Shown here piece after piece: positions 49,345 through 59,065 of a stretch of DNA of 64,000 nucleotides. Source of the stretch: Thalassotalea euphylliae. Its GTDB lineage: Bacteria > Pseudomonadota > Gammaproteobacteria > Enterobacterales > Alteromonadaceae. A program made the translations under genes and the position numbers. Below the pieces are notes generated by a model. That model searched no databases and was not told where the DNA came from. It worked only from the letters and a program-made list of their open reading frames with translations. The stretch is taken from assembly GCF_003390335.1 (NCBI RefSeq), contig NZ_QUOU01000001.1:1-64000 (forward strand), read 5' to 3'. The number at the start of each line of letters is the position of its first letter. Within the stretch, counting starts at the first letter, position 1.

Positions 49345-50235
49345 ATGGATACCAAAGCGTTAGCGATGTTTCATCATCTGGCCAAGCAACTGCATTTTGG
49401 CAAAACGGCAGCGCAATTTTATGTAAGTCCATCAACACTAAGCCGCACTATCACTCGGCTCGAAGAGGAGCTTGGTTGCCAGCTCTTGGTGCGTGATAAC
49501 CGAACCGCTAAGCTCACCTCAGCAGGCGAGCAACTGAAACACTATGCTGAGCAACAACTCGAGCAACTGTCCCTGCTCAAACTGTCACTCAATCAGCAGC
49601 AGGCGCAACTAACAGGTCAACTTCATATCTACTGCTCTGTTACAGCAGCATACAGCCACCTGCCAAAATTGATTGATAGTTTTCGTCAGCAGCACCCTTT
49701 GGTTGAGCTTATGCTCACCACGGGCGATGCCGCAGGCGCATTGCCGCAAGTACAGCAGCAACAGGTCGATATCGCGATAGCGGCGATGCCAGAAAACTTA
49801 TCCAGCAGCTATCACTTTCATCACATCGAGCAAGTGCCGTTAAACATTATTGCGCCTACCATGGCGTGTCATGTGCAGCAGCAACTGCAAGCAAATATGG
49901 TGAATTGGTCACAAATTCCCGTCATTCTGCCTGAGCATGGTTCGGCGCGAACGCGCTTTGAAAAGTGGTTGCGCAGCATGCAGTTTGGCAAACCTAATAT
50001 CTACGCAACGGTTTCAGGCCACGAGGCGATCGTAAGTATGGTGGCATTGGGGTGTGGTATCGGTATTGCGCCGCAAGTGGTGGTTGACCTTAGCCCAGTA
50101 AAAGACAGAGTGTACGCCTTAGACATTCAGCATGGCATCAAACCGTTTGATCTAGGTGTTTGTTGCTTAAACATTCGCAAAGAGCAGCCTTTAGTGAAAG
50201 CGTTTTTGCAATCAATCGCCATTAGTCCAATGTAA
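49345..50235 (+). CDS. ilvY: LysR-type regulator IlvY
   Basis: IlvY activates ilvC in response to acetolactate or acetohydroxybutyrate. The ATG at 49345 (preceded by AGAGGGAG) gives 296 residues and a proper LysR start, MDTKALAMFHHLAKQLHFGK; an upstream in-frame TTG at 49294 would add 17 unconserved residues. The winged HTH is AAQFYVSPSTLSRTITRLEE, followed by the effector-binding domain (residues 90-296). Divergent position next to ilvC supports the specific name. Confidence 0.95.
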   Translation: MDTKALAMFHHLAKQLHFGKTAAQFYVSPSTLSRTITRLEEELGCQLLVRDNRTAKLTSAGEQLKHYAEQQLEQLSLLKLSLNQQQAQLTGQLHIYCSVTAAYSHLPKLIDSFRQQHPLVELMLTTGDAAGALPQVQQQQVDIAIAAMPENLSSSYHFHHIEQVPLNIIAPTMACHVQQQLQANMVNWSQIPVILPEHGSARTRFEKWLRSMQFGKPNIYATVSGHEAIVSMVALGCGIGIAPQVVVDLSPVKDRVYALDIQHGIKPFDLGVCCLNIRKEQPLVKAFLQSIAISPM

Positions 50236-50244
50236 ATAAAGGTG

Positions 50245-51768
50245 CTAAACGGCTAGTGCATCGGTTAAGTGGCGTAAAATACGATCCATCGCCCGATACG
50301 ACAGTGCTTCGATAAGGTGGCTATGGGCAATGGCTTGGCAGTTATCCATATCTGCCAGTGTTCGCGCTATTTTGAGTATTTTGTGATGGGCGCGTGTCGA
50401 TAACCCTAACTTTTCAACGGCTAATTCTAAAAACTCGTTATCTTCAGGAGATAATGCGCAATGCTGGCGTAATTCTCTGCTGCTTAGTAGGGCATTCGCT
50501 TTTCCCTGCCTAGCGAGTTGTGCCGTGCGGCAGAGCATCACGCGCTCGCGTATCACCGCGCTGGTTTCTTCTTGCTGTTGGTTATCACTCCAAATCCCTT
50601 TGGGCAGGCGAGCTACTTCAATTTGAATATCGATGCGATCGAGAAATGGGCCTGACAAGCGGTTTAAATAACGCAGTGTTTGCTCCGGGGTACTGCGTTT
50701 GTCATTGTAAAAACCGGTTGGACTGGGGTTCATGGCCGCAACCAATTGAAACTGTGCGGGAAAGGTTTGCTTGTGATTGGCTCGTGATATGGTGACCTCA
50801 CCAGACTCCATGGGTTCACGCATCACATCGAGTACTCTGCGATCAAACTCTGGCAGCTCGTCAAGAAAGAGCACACCGTGGTGGGCAAGGGATACTTCCC
50901 CTGGTTGCGGGTTAGAGCCTCCACCGATCAGTGCTGCCGCTGTTGCGGTGTGATGGGGGGAGCGGAATGGTCGAACGCCCCATGTGGAATGATCGATGTC
51001 GTGTTGGCTAATTGACAGAATGGCGGCGCTTTCTACCGCCTCGTCGCGGCTCATTTGCGGCAAAATCCCCGGTAAGCGACTCGCTAGCATGGTTTTCCCT
51101 GTCCCCGGCGGGCCGACAAACAACAAATTATGGCCACCGCTGGCGGCGATTTCCAATGCGCGCTTTGCCAAGGGCTGACCAATAACATCTTGCATATCCA
51201 GTTGTGCTTTATTACTTGGCATCTGCTCTTTCTGGCCAGTAAAAAATGGCAATAGTGACTGTCTGGCGAAGTGTGGGAAGAGCTGTTGTAGGTGATCAAT
51301 CGCGATAACTTTCGGGGCTTCAAGCCATTGCGCTTTATTGGCGTTTTTCGTTGGCAGCACCAGTGTGCGATCTGCTGCTTGGCAGGCGAGCGTCAACGGA
51401 ATTTCACCAACAATGGGTCTTAATGCGCCTGATAAGGCTAGCTCCCCAGCAAATTCATATTGGGCTAAATCATGATCCGGCAGCTGGCTAGAAGCCGCCA
51501 GAATACCCATGGCAATCGGTAAGTCAAAGCGGCCGCCTTCTTTGGGCAAATCTGCTGGTGCCAGATTGACCGTGATGCGTTTTGCAGGAAATTCATAACC
51601 GCAATTAATGAGGGCGCTACGCACCCGGTCTTTCGATTCTTTTACCGAGGTTTCAGGTAAGCCGACAATTGAAAACGCAGGTAAACCATTTGAAATGTGT
51701 ACTTCAACGGTAACCAGAGGCGAGGATAAACCAAGGCGAGCACGGCTATAAACACAGGCGAGTGACAT
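50245..51768 (-). CDS. comM: YifB/ComM family Mg-chelatase-like ATPase
   Basis: ComM is a hexameric AAA+ helicase that promotes branch migration during natural transformation. The ATG at 51768, with AAGGA upstream, gives 507 residues (MSLACVYSRARLGLSS...). An N-terminal ChlI-like domain (LPAFSIVGLPETSVKESKDR) is followed by the AAA+ core: Walker A FVGPPGTGKTMLASRLPGIL, Walker B GVLFLDELPEFDRRVLDVMR, and a C-terminal Mg-chelatase domain (SYRAMDRILRHLTD). It sits between ilvY and the ilvG operon as yifB does in E. coli. Confidence 0.95.
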   Translation of the reverse strand: MSLACVYSRARLGLSSPLVTVEVHISNGLPAFSIVGLPETSVKESKDRVRSALINCGYEFPAKRITVNLAPADLPKEGGRFDLPIAMGILAASSQLPDHDLAQYEFAGELALSGALRPIVGEIPLTLACQAADRTLVLPTKNANKAQWLEAPKVIAIDHLQQLFPHFARQSLLPFFTGQKEQMPSNKAQLDMQDVIGQPLAKRALEIAASGGHNLLFVGPPGTGKTMLASRLPGILPQMSRDEAVESAAILSISQHDIDHSTWGVRPFRSPHHTATAAALIGGGSNPQPGEVSLAHHGVLFLDELPEFDRRVLDVMREPMESGEVTISRANHKQTFPAQFQLVAAMNPSPTGFYNDKRSTPEQTLRYLNRLSGPFLDRIDIQIEVARLPKGIWSDNQQQEETSAVIRERVMLCRTAQLARQGKANALLSSRELRQHCALSPEDNEFLELAVEKLGLSTRAHHKILKIARTLADMDNCQAIAHSHLIEALSYRAMDRILRHLTDALAV

Positions 51769-51954
51769 AAAAATCCTTGTCAAATCAATCCACTTTTATT
51801 GAGTGTAGTGTTAAAGCGTTTAGTTGGCTAATTTGTTGGTGAATTTGCTCAAGATTGGCATGACTGTCAGCTAATAAAACACTGGATAAATACGGACAAT
51901 ATTGACTATTTGTTAGCGAGTAGAATAAATACGTAAAAATGTTTAGAAAAGTAC

Positions 51955-51982
51955 TTGCACACTGGGGAACGGCTGTGATACT
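51955..51982 (+). promoter_or_regulatory. Candidate promoter of the ilv operon
   Basis: TTGCAC (51955-51960), a 16-base spacer and GATACT (51977-51982) lie about 85 bases before ilvL. It is the best sigma70-like match I found; others in this A/T-rich region are possible. Confidence 0.45.
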
Positions 51983-52067
51983 AATTTAAAAAGATTAACC
52001 AGTTAAATATTTTTTCAGAAAAGATAAATAACTATTCACATTTTCTTGGTAAAAAACTTAGCAAAAC

Positions 52068-52148
52068 ATGACTAACGTAAGCGCAGTGATTATTAACATT
52101 CTCGTCGTGGTGATTATTAAATCATCGCGGGGAAGTTGGTGGCGCTAA
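52068..52148 (+). CDS. ilvL: ilv operon leader peptide
   Basis: The 26-codon ORF reads MTNVSAVIINILVVVIIKSS followed by RGSWWR. Eleven of codons 4-17 specify Val, Ile or Leu, the hallmark of a branched-chain attenuator leader. It ends 24 bases before the attenuator hairpin and 188 bases before ilvG. When charged Val, Ile or Leu tRNA is scarce, ribosome stalling here should prevent termination. Its ribosome-binding site is weak. Confidence 0.85.
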   Translation: MTNVSAVIINILVVVIIKSSRGSWWR

Positions 52149-52172
52149 GAAAATTTTCTGAAAACAAAATAC

Positions 52173-52210
52173 CAACCCCCGCTCCGAAAGGACCGGGGGT
52201 TTTGTTTTAC
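52173..52210 (+). terminator. ilv attenuator (Rho-independent terminator)
   Basis: AACCCCCGCTCC / GGACCGGGGGTT with a GAAA loop (one C-C mismatch) is followed by TTGTTTTAC. It lies between ilvL and ilvG, as expected for transcription attenuation. Confidence 0.85.
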
Positions 52211-52336
52211 TTAGGGCTTAGTTTTTATTTTTTACCCAAGTAGTGACTGACTTACGCGCTGAGAAACAGAGTTAACAGCAAACCGTAGATGACAGATTAA
52301 CCTTTTGATTAAAAAGATAATATAGCGAATTTGGCA

Positions 52337-54013
52337 ATGACAACTGAACATACTTATACAGGTGCAACCATGCTTTTAAACGTATTACAGCAGCATGGGG
52401 TAAAACATGTATTTGGTTACCCTGGTGGTGCCATCATGCCAATTTATGACGCGCTATATGACAGTGAAGTTCAGCACTTTTTATGCCGTCACGAGCAGGG
52501 AGCGGCATTTTCAGCGGTTGGCTATGCACGAGCAGCGAAGCAAGTTGGTGTGTGCTTTGCAACTTCTGGCCCGGGTGCGACTAACTTAATCACAGGTTTA
52601 GCGGATGCTTATGCAGACTCAATTCCGATCGTTGCCATTACTGGCCAAGTGGCGACCAGTGCTATGGGGTCTGATGCTTTTCAGGAAGTTGACATCATCG
52701 GTTTGTCGTTAGCATGCACTAAACATTGTTTCCAAGTGCGCGATGTAAACGAATTGGCGTCAACACTTCACCAAGCATTTGAAATCGCCTTATCAGGTCG
52801 ACAAGGGCCAGTGCTAGTTGATATCCCAAAAGATATTCAATTGGCAACGGTGACTAAAACTCTGGAAGCTGTGCCGAGCAGTGTGCCCCCTGTTTCAAAT
52901 GAGCCAGCGAATATGGGGACAGCACTGGCATTACTGAGCCAAGCGCAAAAGCCAATCCTGTATGTTGGTGGTGGCGTTGGCATGGCGGATGCCGTACCTG
53001 AACTTCATCAATTCCTAGCGGATACGCAAATGCCAAGCGTGTCGACGCTAAAAGGCTTAGGCACAGTGCCTGCCGACAATGAATATTTCTTGGGTATGCT
53101 GGGTATGCACGGCACGAAAGCCGCTAACTTGGCAGTACAAGAATGCGATTTATTGATTGCTGTAGGCGCCCGGTTCGACGATCGCGTTACTGGTAAACTT
53201 GCCGAATTTGCACCACATGCCAAAGTCATTCATTTTGATATTGACCACGCCGAAGTGGGTAAACGTCGGTTTGCTAATGCTGCGGTACTAGGTGAGCTGA
53301 AAGTCAACTTGCCCGCGCTTGCCATGCCGTTATCAATTGCACCTTGGCAGCAAAAATGCCAGCACCTAAAAGACAGCTTCGCGTGGGATTACAATCATCC
53401 GGGTGAGGGCATTTACGCGCCTAAAGTATTGAATGAAATCTCGCACAAAATGCCAGCAGGTGCGGTGGTGACTACCGATGTTGGTCAACATCAAATGTGG
53501 GCCGCACAGCACATGGTCATTGATGGCCCTGAAAACTTTTTAACCAGTGGTGGCCTTGGCACTATGGGCTTTGGTTTACCTGCTGCTATTGGTGCGCAAG
53601 TGAGTCGCCCAACCGATACTATCATCGCAGTGACCGGCGATGGCTCGTTTATGATGAATGTGCAAGAGCTGGCGACCATTAAGCGCTTTCAGTTGCCTGT
53701 CAAAATTGTCCTTATCGATAACAGCAAGCTTGGCATGGTGCGCCAATGGCAAGACCTATTCTTCAATGGACGGTTAAGCGAAACCGATCTGTCTGACAAC
53801 CCTGATTTTGTCATGCTAGCCAATGCCTTTGGCATCAAAGCCAAACAAATTACTACCAAAGCCGAGGTATCTTCGGCGATCGATGAAATGCTCGCGCATA
53901 ACGGCCCGTATTTATTGCAGGTCAAAATTGATGAAGCAGAAAACGTGTGGCCATTGGTGCCACCGGAAACTGCCAACGACAAAATGATAGAAACGCAAGA
54001 TAACGCTAACTAG
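52337..54013 (+). CDS. ilvG: Acetolactate synthase 2 large subunit
   Basis: IlvG is the ThDP-dependent enzyme that condenses two pyruvates, or pyruvate and 2-oxobutyrate, at the start of Val/Ile synthesis. The ATG at 52337 gives 558 residues; a TTG two codons earlier has no advantage. Motifs are VFGYPGGAIMPIYDALYD, the catalytic Glu in CRHEQGAAFSAVGYARA, the FAD/ThDP middle domain and the GDGSFMMNVQELATIKRFQL ThDP-Mg2+ motif. It is intact and in frame, unlike ilvG of E. coli K-12. It is followed by its small subunit ilvM. Confidence 0.96.
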   Translation: MTTEHTYTGATMLLNVLQQHGVKHVFGYPGGAIMPIYDALYDSEVQHFLCRHEQGAAFSAVGYARAAKQVGVCFATSGPGATNLITGLADAYADSIPIVAITGQVATSAMGSDAFQEVDIIGLSLACTKHCFQVRDVNELASTLHQAFEIALSGRQGPVLVDIPKDIQLATVTKTLEAVPSSVPPVSNEPANMGTALALLSQAQKPILYVGGGVGMADAVPELHQFLADTQMPSVSTLKGLGTVPADNEYFLGMLGMHGTKAANLAVQECDLLIAVGARFDDRVTGKLAEFAPHAKVIHFDIDHAEVGKRRFANAAVLGELKVNLPALAMPLSIAPWQQKCQHLKDSFAWDYNHPGEGIYAPKVLNEISHKMPAGAVVTTDVGQHQMWAAQHMVIDGPENFLTSGGLGTMGFGLPAAIGAQVSRPTDTIIAVTGDGSFMMNVQELATIKRFQLPVKIVLIDNSKLGMVRQWQDLFFNGRLSETDLSDNPDFVMLANAFGIKAKQITTKAEVSSAIDEMLAHNGPYLLQVKIDEAENVWPLVPPETANDKMIETQDNAN

Positions 54014-54049
54014 CCCTGAACCATTAAGACAAAGTCTATAGGAATCGCC

Positions 54050-54319
54050 ATGCAAACTGCTCGACCAGAACACACGTTAAGAATCTCTGCTGCTCAGCAA
54101 ACCACTGTTTTAGAACGCATTTTACAAGTAACGCGCTACCGTGGTTTTCAAGTTAGCGGGATTAATATGTTTACTGAACAAAGCAGTGATGCGGTCGATA
54201 TCGAAATGACCGTCTCATCTGATCACCCGGTTAGCCAGTTGCAGTTACAATTAAGTAAATTGTTCGATATTAAAACAATTGAAATTCAAGATACCGCTGG
54301 CGCGCAATGTCGCGCATAA
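54050..54319 (+). CDS. ilvM: Acetolactate synthase 2 small subunit
   Basis: IlvM is the regulatory subunit partner of IlvG. The 89-residue product comprises a single ACT domain (HTLRISAAQQTTVLERILQV, then FQVSGINMF). It is short like E. coli IlvM and lacks the C-terminal extension of IlvN/IlvH. The ATG is preceded by AGGA. Position between ilvG and ilvE supports the call. Confidence 0.9.
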   Translation: MQTARPEHTLRISAAQQTTVLERILQVTRYRGFQVSGINMFTEQSSDAVDIEMTVSSDHPVSQLQLQLSKLFDIKTIEIQDTAGAQCRA

Positions 54320-54370
54320 TGTCGGTGGAATAACAGATAAGGTCATCAGGCCCATTAGATAGGAATTATT

Positions 54371-55297
54371 ATGGCTAAAGTAAGCGCAGAACTCATTTGG
54401 TTTAACGGTAAACTCATCCCTTGGGCGGATGCGACCGTGCATGTGATGAGTCATGCTCTGCACTATGGTTCATCGGTGTTTGAAGGCATTCGCGCCTACA
54501 ACACACACAAAGGTACCTGTATCTTTCGATTACAAGAACACGTTGATCGCTTGTTTGATTCAGCAAAAGTTTACCGCATGGATATCCCTTACTCGAATGA
54601 AGAGGTTGTTCAAGCGTGTAAAGATGCCGTGGCTAAAAATGGCTTAAAAGCCGCATACTTGAGACCTTTAGCGTTTCTCGGCGACATTGGTATGGGTCTT
54701 CGTCCACCACTAGATGCACAAGCGGATTTAATGGTTGCGGCATTTAGCTGGGAAGCTTACTTAGGCGCTGACGCCATTGAAGGTGGTGTTGAAGTGGGGG
54801 TTTCAAGCTGGAATCGTCTTGCCCCTAATACCATGCCGACAGCAGCAAAAGCCGGCGGTAACTACTTATCTTCGCAGCTTATCTCAATGGAAGCGGGTCG
54901 CCACGGCTATACTGAAGGTATTGCGCTCGACGTAAATAACATGGTCAGTGAAGGGGCAGGGCAAAACTTATTCTTAGTGCGCAATGGCGTAATTTACACA
55001 CCGTTTAGTACAGCCTCAATTTTACCAGGCTTAACGCGTGATGCGGTGATTACCCTAGCACGTGACTTGGGTTACGAAGTGCGTGAAGAGCCAATCTCTC
55101 GTGAGTCACTTTACTTGGCTGATGAGTTCTTTATGACAGGTACCGCAACTGAAATTGTACCAGTGAAATCCGTTGACGGATTACCCGTTGGCAAAGGCTC
55201 ACGTGGCCCAGTGACTAAAGCCCTGCAAGATGCCTTCTTCGGTATCTTTGATGGCACGACAGAAGATAAGTGGAACTGGTTAGAGCCAGTTGCTTAG
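54371..55297 (+). CDS. ilvE: Branched-chain amino acid aminotransferase
   Basis: IlvE is the PLP enzyme that makes Val, Ile and Leu from their 2-oxo acids. The 308-residue protein shows HALHYGSSVFEGIRAYNTHK, YLRPLAFLGDIGMG, the PLP-lysine region TMPTAAKAGGNYLSSQL and DEFFMTGTATEIVPV, all typical of class IV fold aminotransferases. Its ATG follows AGGA. It is the third gene of the ilvGMEDA operon. Confidence 0.97.
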   Translation: MAKVSAELIWFNGKLIPWADATVHVMSHALHYGSSVFEGIRAYNTHKGTCIFRLQEHVDRLFDSAKVYRMDIPYSNEEVVQACKDAVAKNGLKAAYLRPLAFLGDIGMGLRPPLDAQADLMVAAFSWEAYLGADAIEGGVEVGVSSWNRLAPNTMPTAAKAGGNYLSSQLISMEAGRHGYTEGIALDVNNMVSEGAGQNLFLVRNGVIYTPFSTASILPGLTRDAVITLARDLGYEVREEPISRESLYLADEFFMTGTATEIVPVKSVDGLPVGKGSRGPVTKALQDAFFGIFDGTTEDKWNWLEPVA

Positions 55298-55341
55298 CAA
55301 TTTATAGCAGTTAACGAATACAGCAATAGTAGGATAAGAAA

Positions 55342-57216
55342 ATGCCAAAATTACGATCAGCAACGTCTACACAAGGCCGGAATATGGCGGGCGCTCGCGC
55401 ATTATGGCGAGCAACAGGGATGACGGATGGGGACTTTGGCAAGCCTATTATTGCCGTGGTTAACTCATTTACTCAGTTTGTACCGGGCCATGTGCATTTA
55501 AAAGACATGGGTCAACTTGTCGCGCGTGCCATTGAAGACGCAGGCGCTAACGCGAAAGAATTTAACACCATTGCCGTTGATGATGGTATCGCCATGGGAC
55601 ACAGCGGCATGCTGTACAGTTTGCCATCGCGCGATTTGATTGCCGACTCGGTGGAATACATGGTTAATGCCCACTGCGTGGATGCCATGGTGTGTATTTC
55701 TAACTGTGACAAGATCACGCCGGGCATGTTAATGGCGGCAATGCGCCTGAATATTCCGGTCATTTTTGTTTCCGGTGGCCCAATGGAAGCGGGTAAAACC
55801 AAGCTTTCTGATCAAATCATCAAGCTCGACTTAGTCGATGCCATGATCCAAGGGGCAGATCCCACGGTAAGCGACGAGCAGAGTGACCAAATAGAGCGTT
55901 CTGCTTGCCCAACCTGTGGTTCTTGTTCAGGTATGTTTACCGCTAACTCAATGAACTGTTTAGCCGAAGCGCTAGGTTTAGCCCTACCGGGCAATGGCTC
56001 AATGCTGGCAACGCATGCTGATCGCGAGCAGTTATTTAAAAAAGCAGGTAAGCAAATTGTTGAGCTTACCAAGCGTTACTACTTCGACGATGATGCGTCA
56101 GCCTTGCCACGTAATATCGCCAACCGCGATGCGATGCACAACGCCATGTGCCTAGATATTGCCATGGGGGGCTCAACAAATACCATTTTGCACTTGTTGG
56201 CGGTCGCCCAAGAAGCGGGTATTGATTACACCATGGCTGACATGGACAAGTTGTCTCGCGAAGTGCCACAGCTATGTAAAGTGGCGCCATCGACGCAGAA
56301 ATACCACATGGAAGATGTCCACCGTGCCGGTGGTGTTATTGGCATTTTAGGTGAACTAGCGCGCGCCAAGCTGTTAAAGCCGAACGTCACTAACGTGCTA
56401 GGCACTTCACTAACTGAACATTTAGCCCAGTACGACATTAAAGTCACTGACGACGAAGAGGTTAAAAAATTCTACCGCGCAGGCCCTGCTGGTATTCGCA
56501 CCACCAAAGCGTTCAGCCAAGATTGTCGTTGGGATACGCTCGACGACGATCGCGAAAATGGCTGTATTCGCTCGCTTGACCATGCTTTCTCAACCGAAGG
56601 CGGCTTAGCCGTACTATCAGGTAATTTAGCGCTTGATGGCTGTGTGGTTAAAACTGCTGGTGTAAGCGAAGACAACTTAACGTTTACTGGCCCTGCCCAT
56701 GTCTTTGAAAGCCAAGACGATGCCGTTGAAGGCATTTTAAATGGCAGTGTTGTCGCAGGCGAAGTCGTCGTGATCCGCTACGAAGGGCCAAAAGGTGGCC
56801 CGGGTATGCAAGAAATGTTGTACCCGACCACTTACCTCAAATCCATGGGCTTAGGTAAAGCCTGTGCGTTAATCACCGATGGCCGTTTCTCTGGTGGTAC
56901 CTCAGGTTTATCAATCGGTCATGTCTCGCCAGAAGCTGCGAGTGGCGGAGCAATCGCGCTCGTTGAAAATGGTGATGAAATTGTTATCGACATTCCAAGC
57001 CGTGCTATCAAGCTCAATATCAGTGATGATGAATTAGCGAAGCGCCGTGCTGATATGGATGCTAAGCCTAACAGTTGGCACCCAGCCGAGCGCGTGCGTC
57101 CAATCAGCTATGCGTTAAAGAACTACGCCATGTTAGCCACCAGTGCAGACAAAGGCGCAGTGCGCAATCGCGAGCTACTCGACAGTGCCGTATCAGACGG
57201 CTCAGCTAAAACCTAG
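55342..57216 (+). CDS. ilvD: Dihydroxy-acid dehydratase
   Basis: IlvD is the Fe-S enzyme that dehydrates 2,3-dihydroxy-3-methyl acids, the step before transamination. The 624-residue protein starts MPKLRSATSTQGRNMAGARA and has ISNCDKITPGMLMAA and ACPTCGSCSGMFTANSMNC, supplying the cluster cysteines, with FSGGTSGLSIGHVSPEAASG near the C-terminus. It ends 19 bases before the ilvA start. Confidence 0.98.
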   Translation: MPKLRSATSTQGRNMAGARALWRATGMTDGDFGKPIIAVVNSFTQFVPGHVHLKDMGQLVARAIEDAGANAKEFNTIAVDDGIAMGHSGMLYSLPSRDLIADSVEYMVNAHCVDAMVCISNCDKITPGMLMAAMRLNIPVIFVSGGPMEAGKTKLSDQIIKLDLVDAMIQGADPTVSDEQSDQIERSACPTCGSCSGMFTANSMNCLAEALGLALPGNGSMLATHADREQLFKKAGKQIVELTKRYYFDDDASALPRNIANRDAMHNAMCLDIAMGGSTNTILHLLAVAQEAGIDYTMADMDKLSREVPQLCKVAPSTQKYHMEDVHRAGGVIGILGELARAKLLKPNVTNVLGTSLTEHLAQYDIKVTDDEEVKKFYRAGPAGIRTTKAFSQDCRWDTLDDDRENGCIRSLDHAFSTEGGLAVLSGNLALDGCVVKTAGVSEDNLTFTGPAHVFESQDDAVEGILNGSVVAGEVVVIRYEGPKGGPGMQEMLYPTTYLKSMGLGKACALITDGRFSGGTSGLSIGHVSPEAASGGAIALVENGDEIVIDIPSRAIKLNISDDELAKRRADMDAKPNSWHPAERVRPISYALKNYAMLATSADKGAVRNRELLDSAVSDGSAKT

Positions 57217-57235
57217 GGCAAGTAAGAGGCAACCA

Positions 57236-58795
57236 ATGGCTAATCATGCAGGTGAACATCAAGCACAAAGCGCACAAGCACTCGGCGTAGACTATCTGCG
57301 CCGTATTTTGCTGGCGCCTGTTTATGATGTTGCCAAGGAAACAGACTTAACGCCACTGACTAAACTTTCAGCGCGTTTAGGTAACCAGATTTTCTTAAAA
57401 CGGGAAGATCAGCAGCCCGTACATTCGTTCAAGTTACGCGGTGCTTATAACAAATTAGCAAACCTGCCTGAAGCCCAGTGCATTCATGGTGTTGTTGCCG
57501 CCTCTGCCGGTAACCATGCGCAAGGCTTGGCACTGGCTGCCAGCAAACTGGGTATTCATGCTACTATTTTTATGCCAATTACAACGCCAGATATTAAAGT
57601 CGATAATGTGCGTCGTTTAGGGGCAGAGGTGCGCTTAGTTGGCAAAAGCTATAACGATGCGCAACAAGCGTCGATGGAATGTGCTGAACAAGAGCAAAAA
57701 ACGCTGATCCACCCATTTGATGATGTTGATGTGATCGCAGGTCAAGGCACGGTTGCCAAAGAGTTATTGCAGCAGCACACCAAGCTTGATGCGGTATTTA
57801 TTCCTGTGGGTGGCGGTGGTTTGCTTGCGGGGATGGCGGTGTATTTAAAGCAACTGCGACCTGATATTAAAGTGATTGGCGTCGAAGCGGAAGACTCTGC
57901 TTGCCTAAAAGCGGCGATGGCATCAGGCCAGCCTACGGATCTAAGCCAAGTGGGCTTGTTTGCCGACGGTGTTGCCGTTAAGCGCATTGGCCAGCACACC
58001 TTTGATGTGATCAAACATTACTGTGATGAGGTGATCACCGTTAACAGCGATGAAATCTGTGCTGCTATTAAAGATGTCTTCGAGCAAACCCGTGTGATTG
58101 CCGAGCCTGCGGGGGCCTTGTCGTTGGCGGCAATTAGCAAATATTGCCAAACCAGCAAAGGTGGCGAGAATCTAGCGGCGGTGCTCTCTGGCGCGAATAT
58201 GAATTTTCACAGTCTGCGCTATATTTCTGAGCGCTGCGAGCTAGGTGAGCAAAAAGAAGCGGTGTTTGCGGTAACCATTCCCGAGCAAAAAGGCAGTTTT
58301 AGACGTTTTTGCCAAACCTTATCGGGGCGTGGTATTACCGAGTTTAACTATCGGTATGCTGACGAAAGTAGCGCTAATATTTTTGTCGGTATTCGCATTG
58401 CTGGCGGGGTTGAAGAGCGCGAGAAACTGCAGCAAGAACTCATAAATGCTGGCTATCAGGTGCAGGATTTTACTGACAACGAACTGGCAAAACTGCACAT
58501 TCGCTATATGGTCGGTGGGCAGAGCCAAGTTGAACTTGATGAGCGCATTTTCCGTTTCCAATTCCCTGAATATCCCGGAGCTTTGGAAAAGTTCTTAGAT
58601 ACCTTAGGTGAGCACTGGAATATTACCTTATTCCACTACCGTAACCACGGCGCGGCATTTGGTCAGGTACTCGCGGGTTTTGATGTGAGTGACAAAGATC
58701 AGCTCGACTTTTTCCGCCACCTTAAAGACCTGGGGTACGAGTGGCAGGAGGAAACACAAAACCTTGCTTATCATGCCTTTTTAAAACAGGGCTAA
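57236..58795 (+). CDS. ilvA: Threonine deaminase, biosynthetic
   Basis: IlvA makes 2-oxobutyrate from threonine, the committed step to isoleucine. The ATG at 57236 (519 residues), preceded by AAGAGG, begins MANHAGEHQAQSAQALGVDY; the longer reading frame upstream overlaps ilvD and is not conserved. The PLP-binding lysine is in VHSFKLRGAYNKL, the phosphate loop is VGGGGLLAGM. Two C-terminal ACT-like regulatory domains (from about residue 340) are present, so isoleucine feedback is expected. It is the last gene of the operon. Confidence 0.97.
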   Translation: MANHAGEHQAQSAQALGVDYLRRILLAPVYDVAKETDLTPLTKLSARLGNQIFLKREDQQPVHSFKLRGAYNKLANLPEAQCIHGVVAASAGNHAQGLALAASKLGIHATIFMPITTPDIKVDNVRRLGAEVRLVGKSYNDAQQASMECAEQEQKTLIHPFDDVDVIAGQGTVAKELLQQHTKLDAVFIPVGGGGLLAGMAVYLKQLRPDIKVIGVEAEDSACLKAAMASGQPTDLSQVGLFADGVAVKRIGQHTFDVIKHYCDEVITVNSDEICAAIKDVFEQTRVIAEPAGALSLAAISKYCQTSKGGENLAAVLSGANMNFHSLRYISERCELGEQKEAVFAVTIPEQKGSFRRFCQTLSGRGITEFNYRYADESSANIFVGIRIAGGVEEREKLQQELINAGYQVQDFTDNELAKLHIRYMVGGQSQVELDERIFRFQFPEYPGALEKFLDTLGEHWNITLFHYRNHGAAFGQVLAGFDVSDKDQLDFFRHLKDLGYEWQEETQNLAYHAFLKQG

Positions 58796-58816
58796 TCTAC
58801 CTCCTTCACCAGTATC

Positions 58817-58844
58817 GAAAGCCCTCATCACGAGGGCTTTTTTA
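58817..58844 (+). terminator. Terminator of the ilvGMEDA operon
   Basis: AAAGCCCTC / GAGGGCTTTTTTATT with a 5-base loop. Confidence 0.92.
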
Positions 58845-59065
58845 TTGTCTTGCTTTTAACCAGTATGACTGATTACAAGTGCAAGTTTCCTGTTTATTCA
58901 AGGAAATTCCCTGATATTCTGCTTTTTATTAATCTAGGAATAACCAAGAATAATAGCCAGTTCAATCGAGATAGGGCGGCCGGCAGCCTTATTTTTATTG
59001 GGTTTCTTTAGGTTCTTCATTTTAGGTTATTAACTTTAGGCGTAAGTAAAAATAGGGAGAAGACA

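Noticed and set aside
57143..57235. Extended N-terminus of ilvA overlapping ilvD
   Set aside because: The extra 31 residues come from an alternative frame of the ilvD 3' end; the ATG at 57236 has an AAGAGG site and gives the family start.
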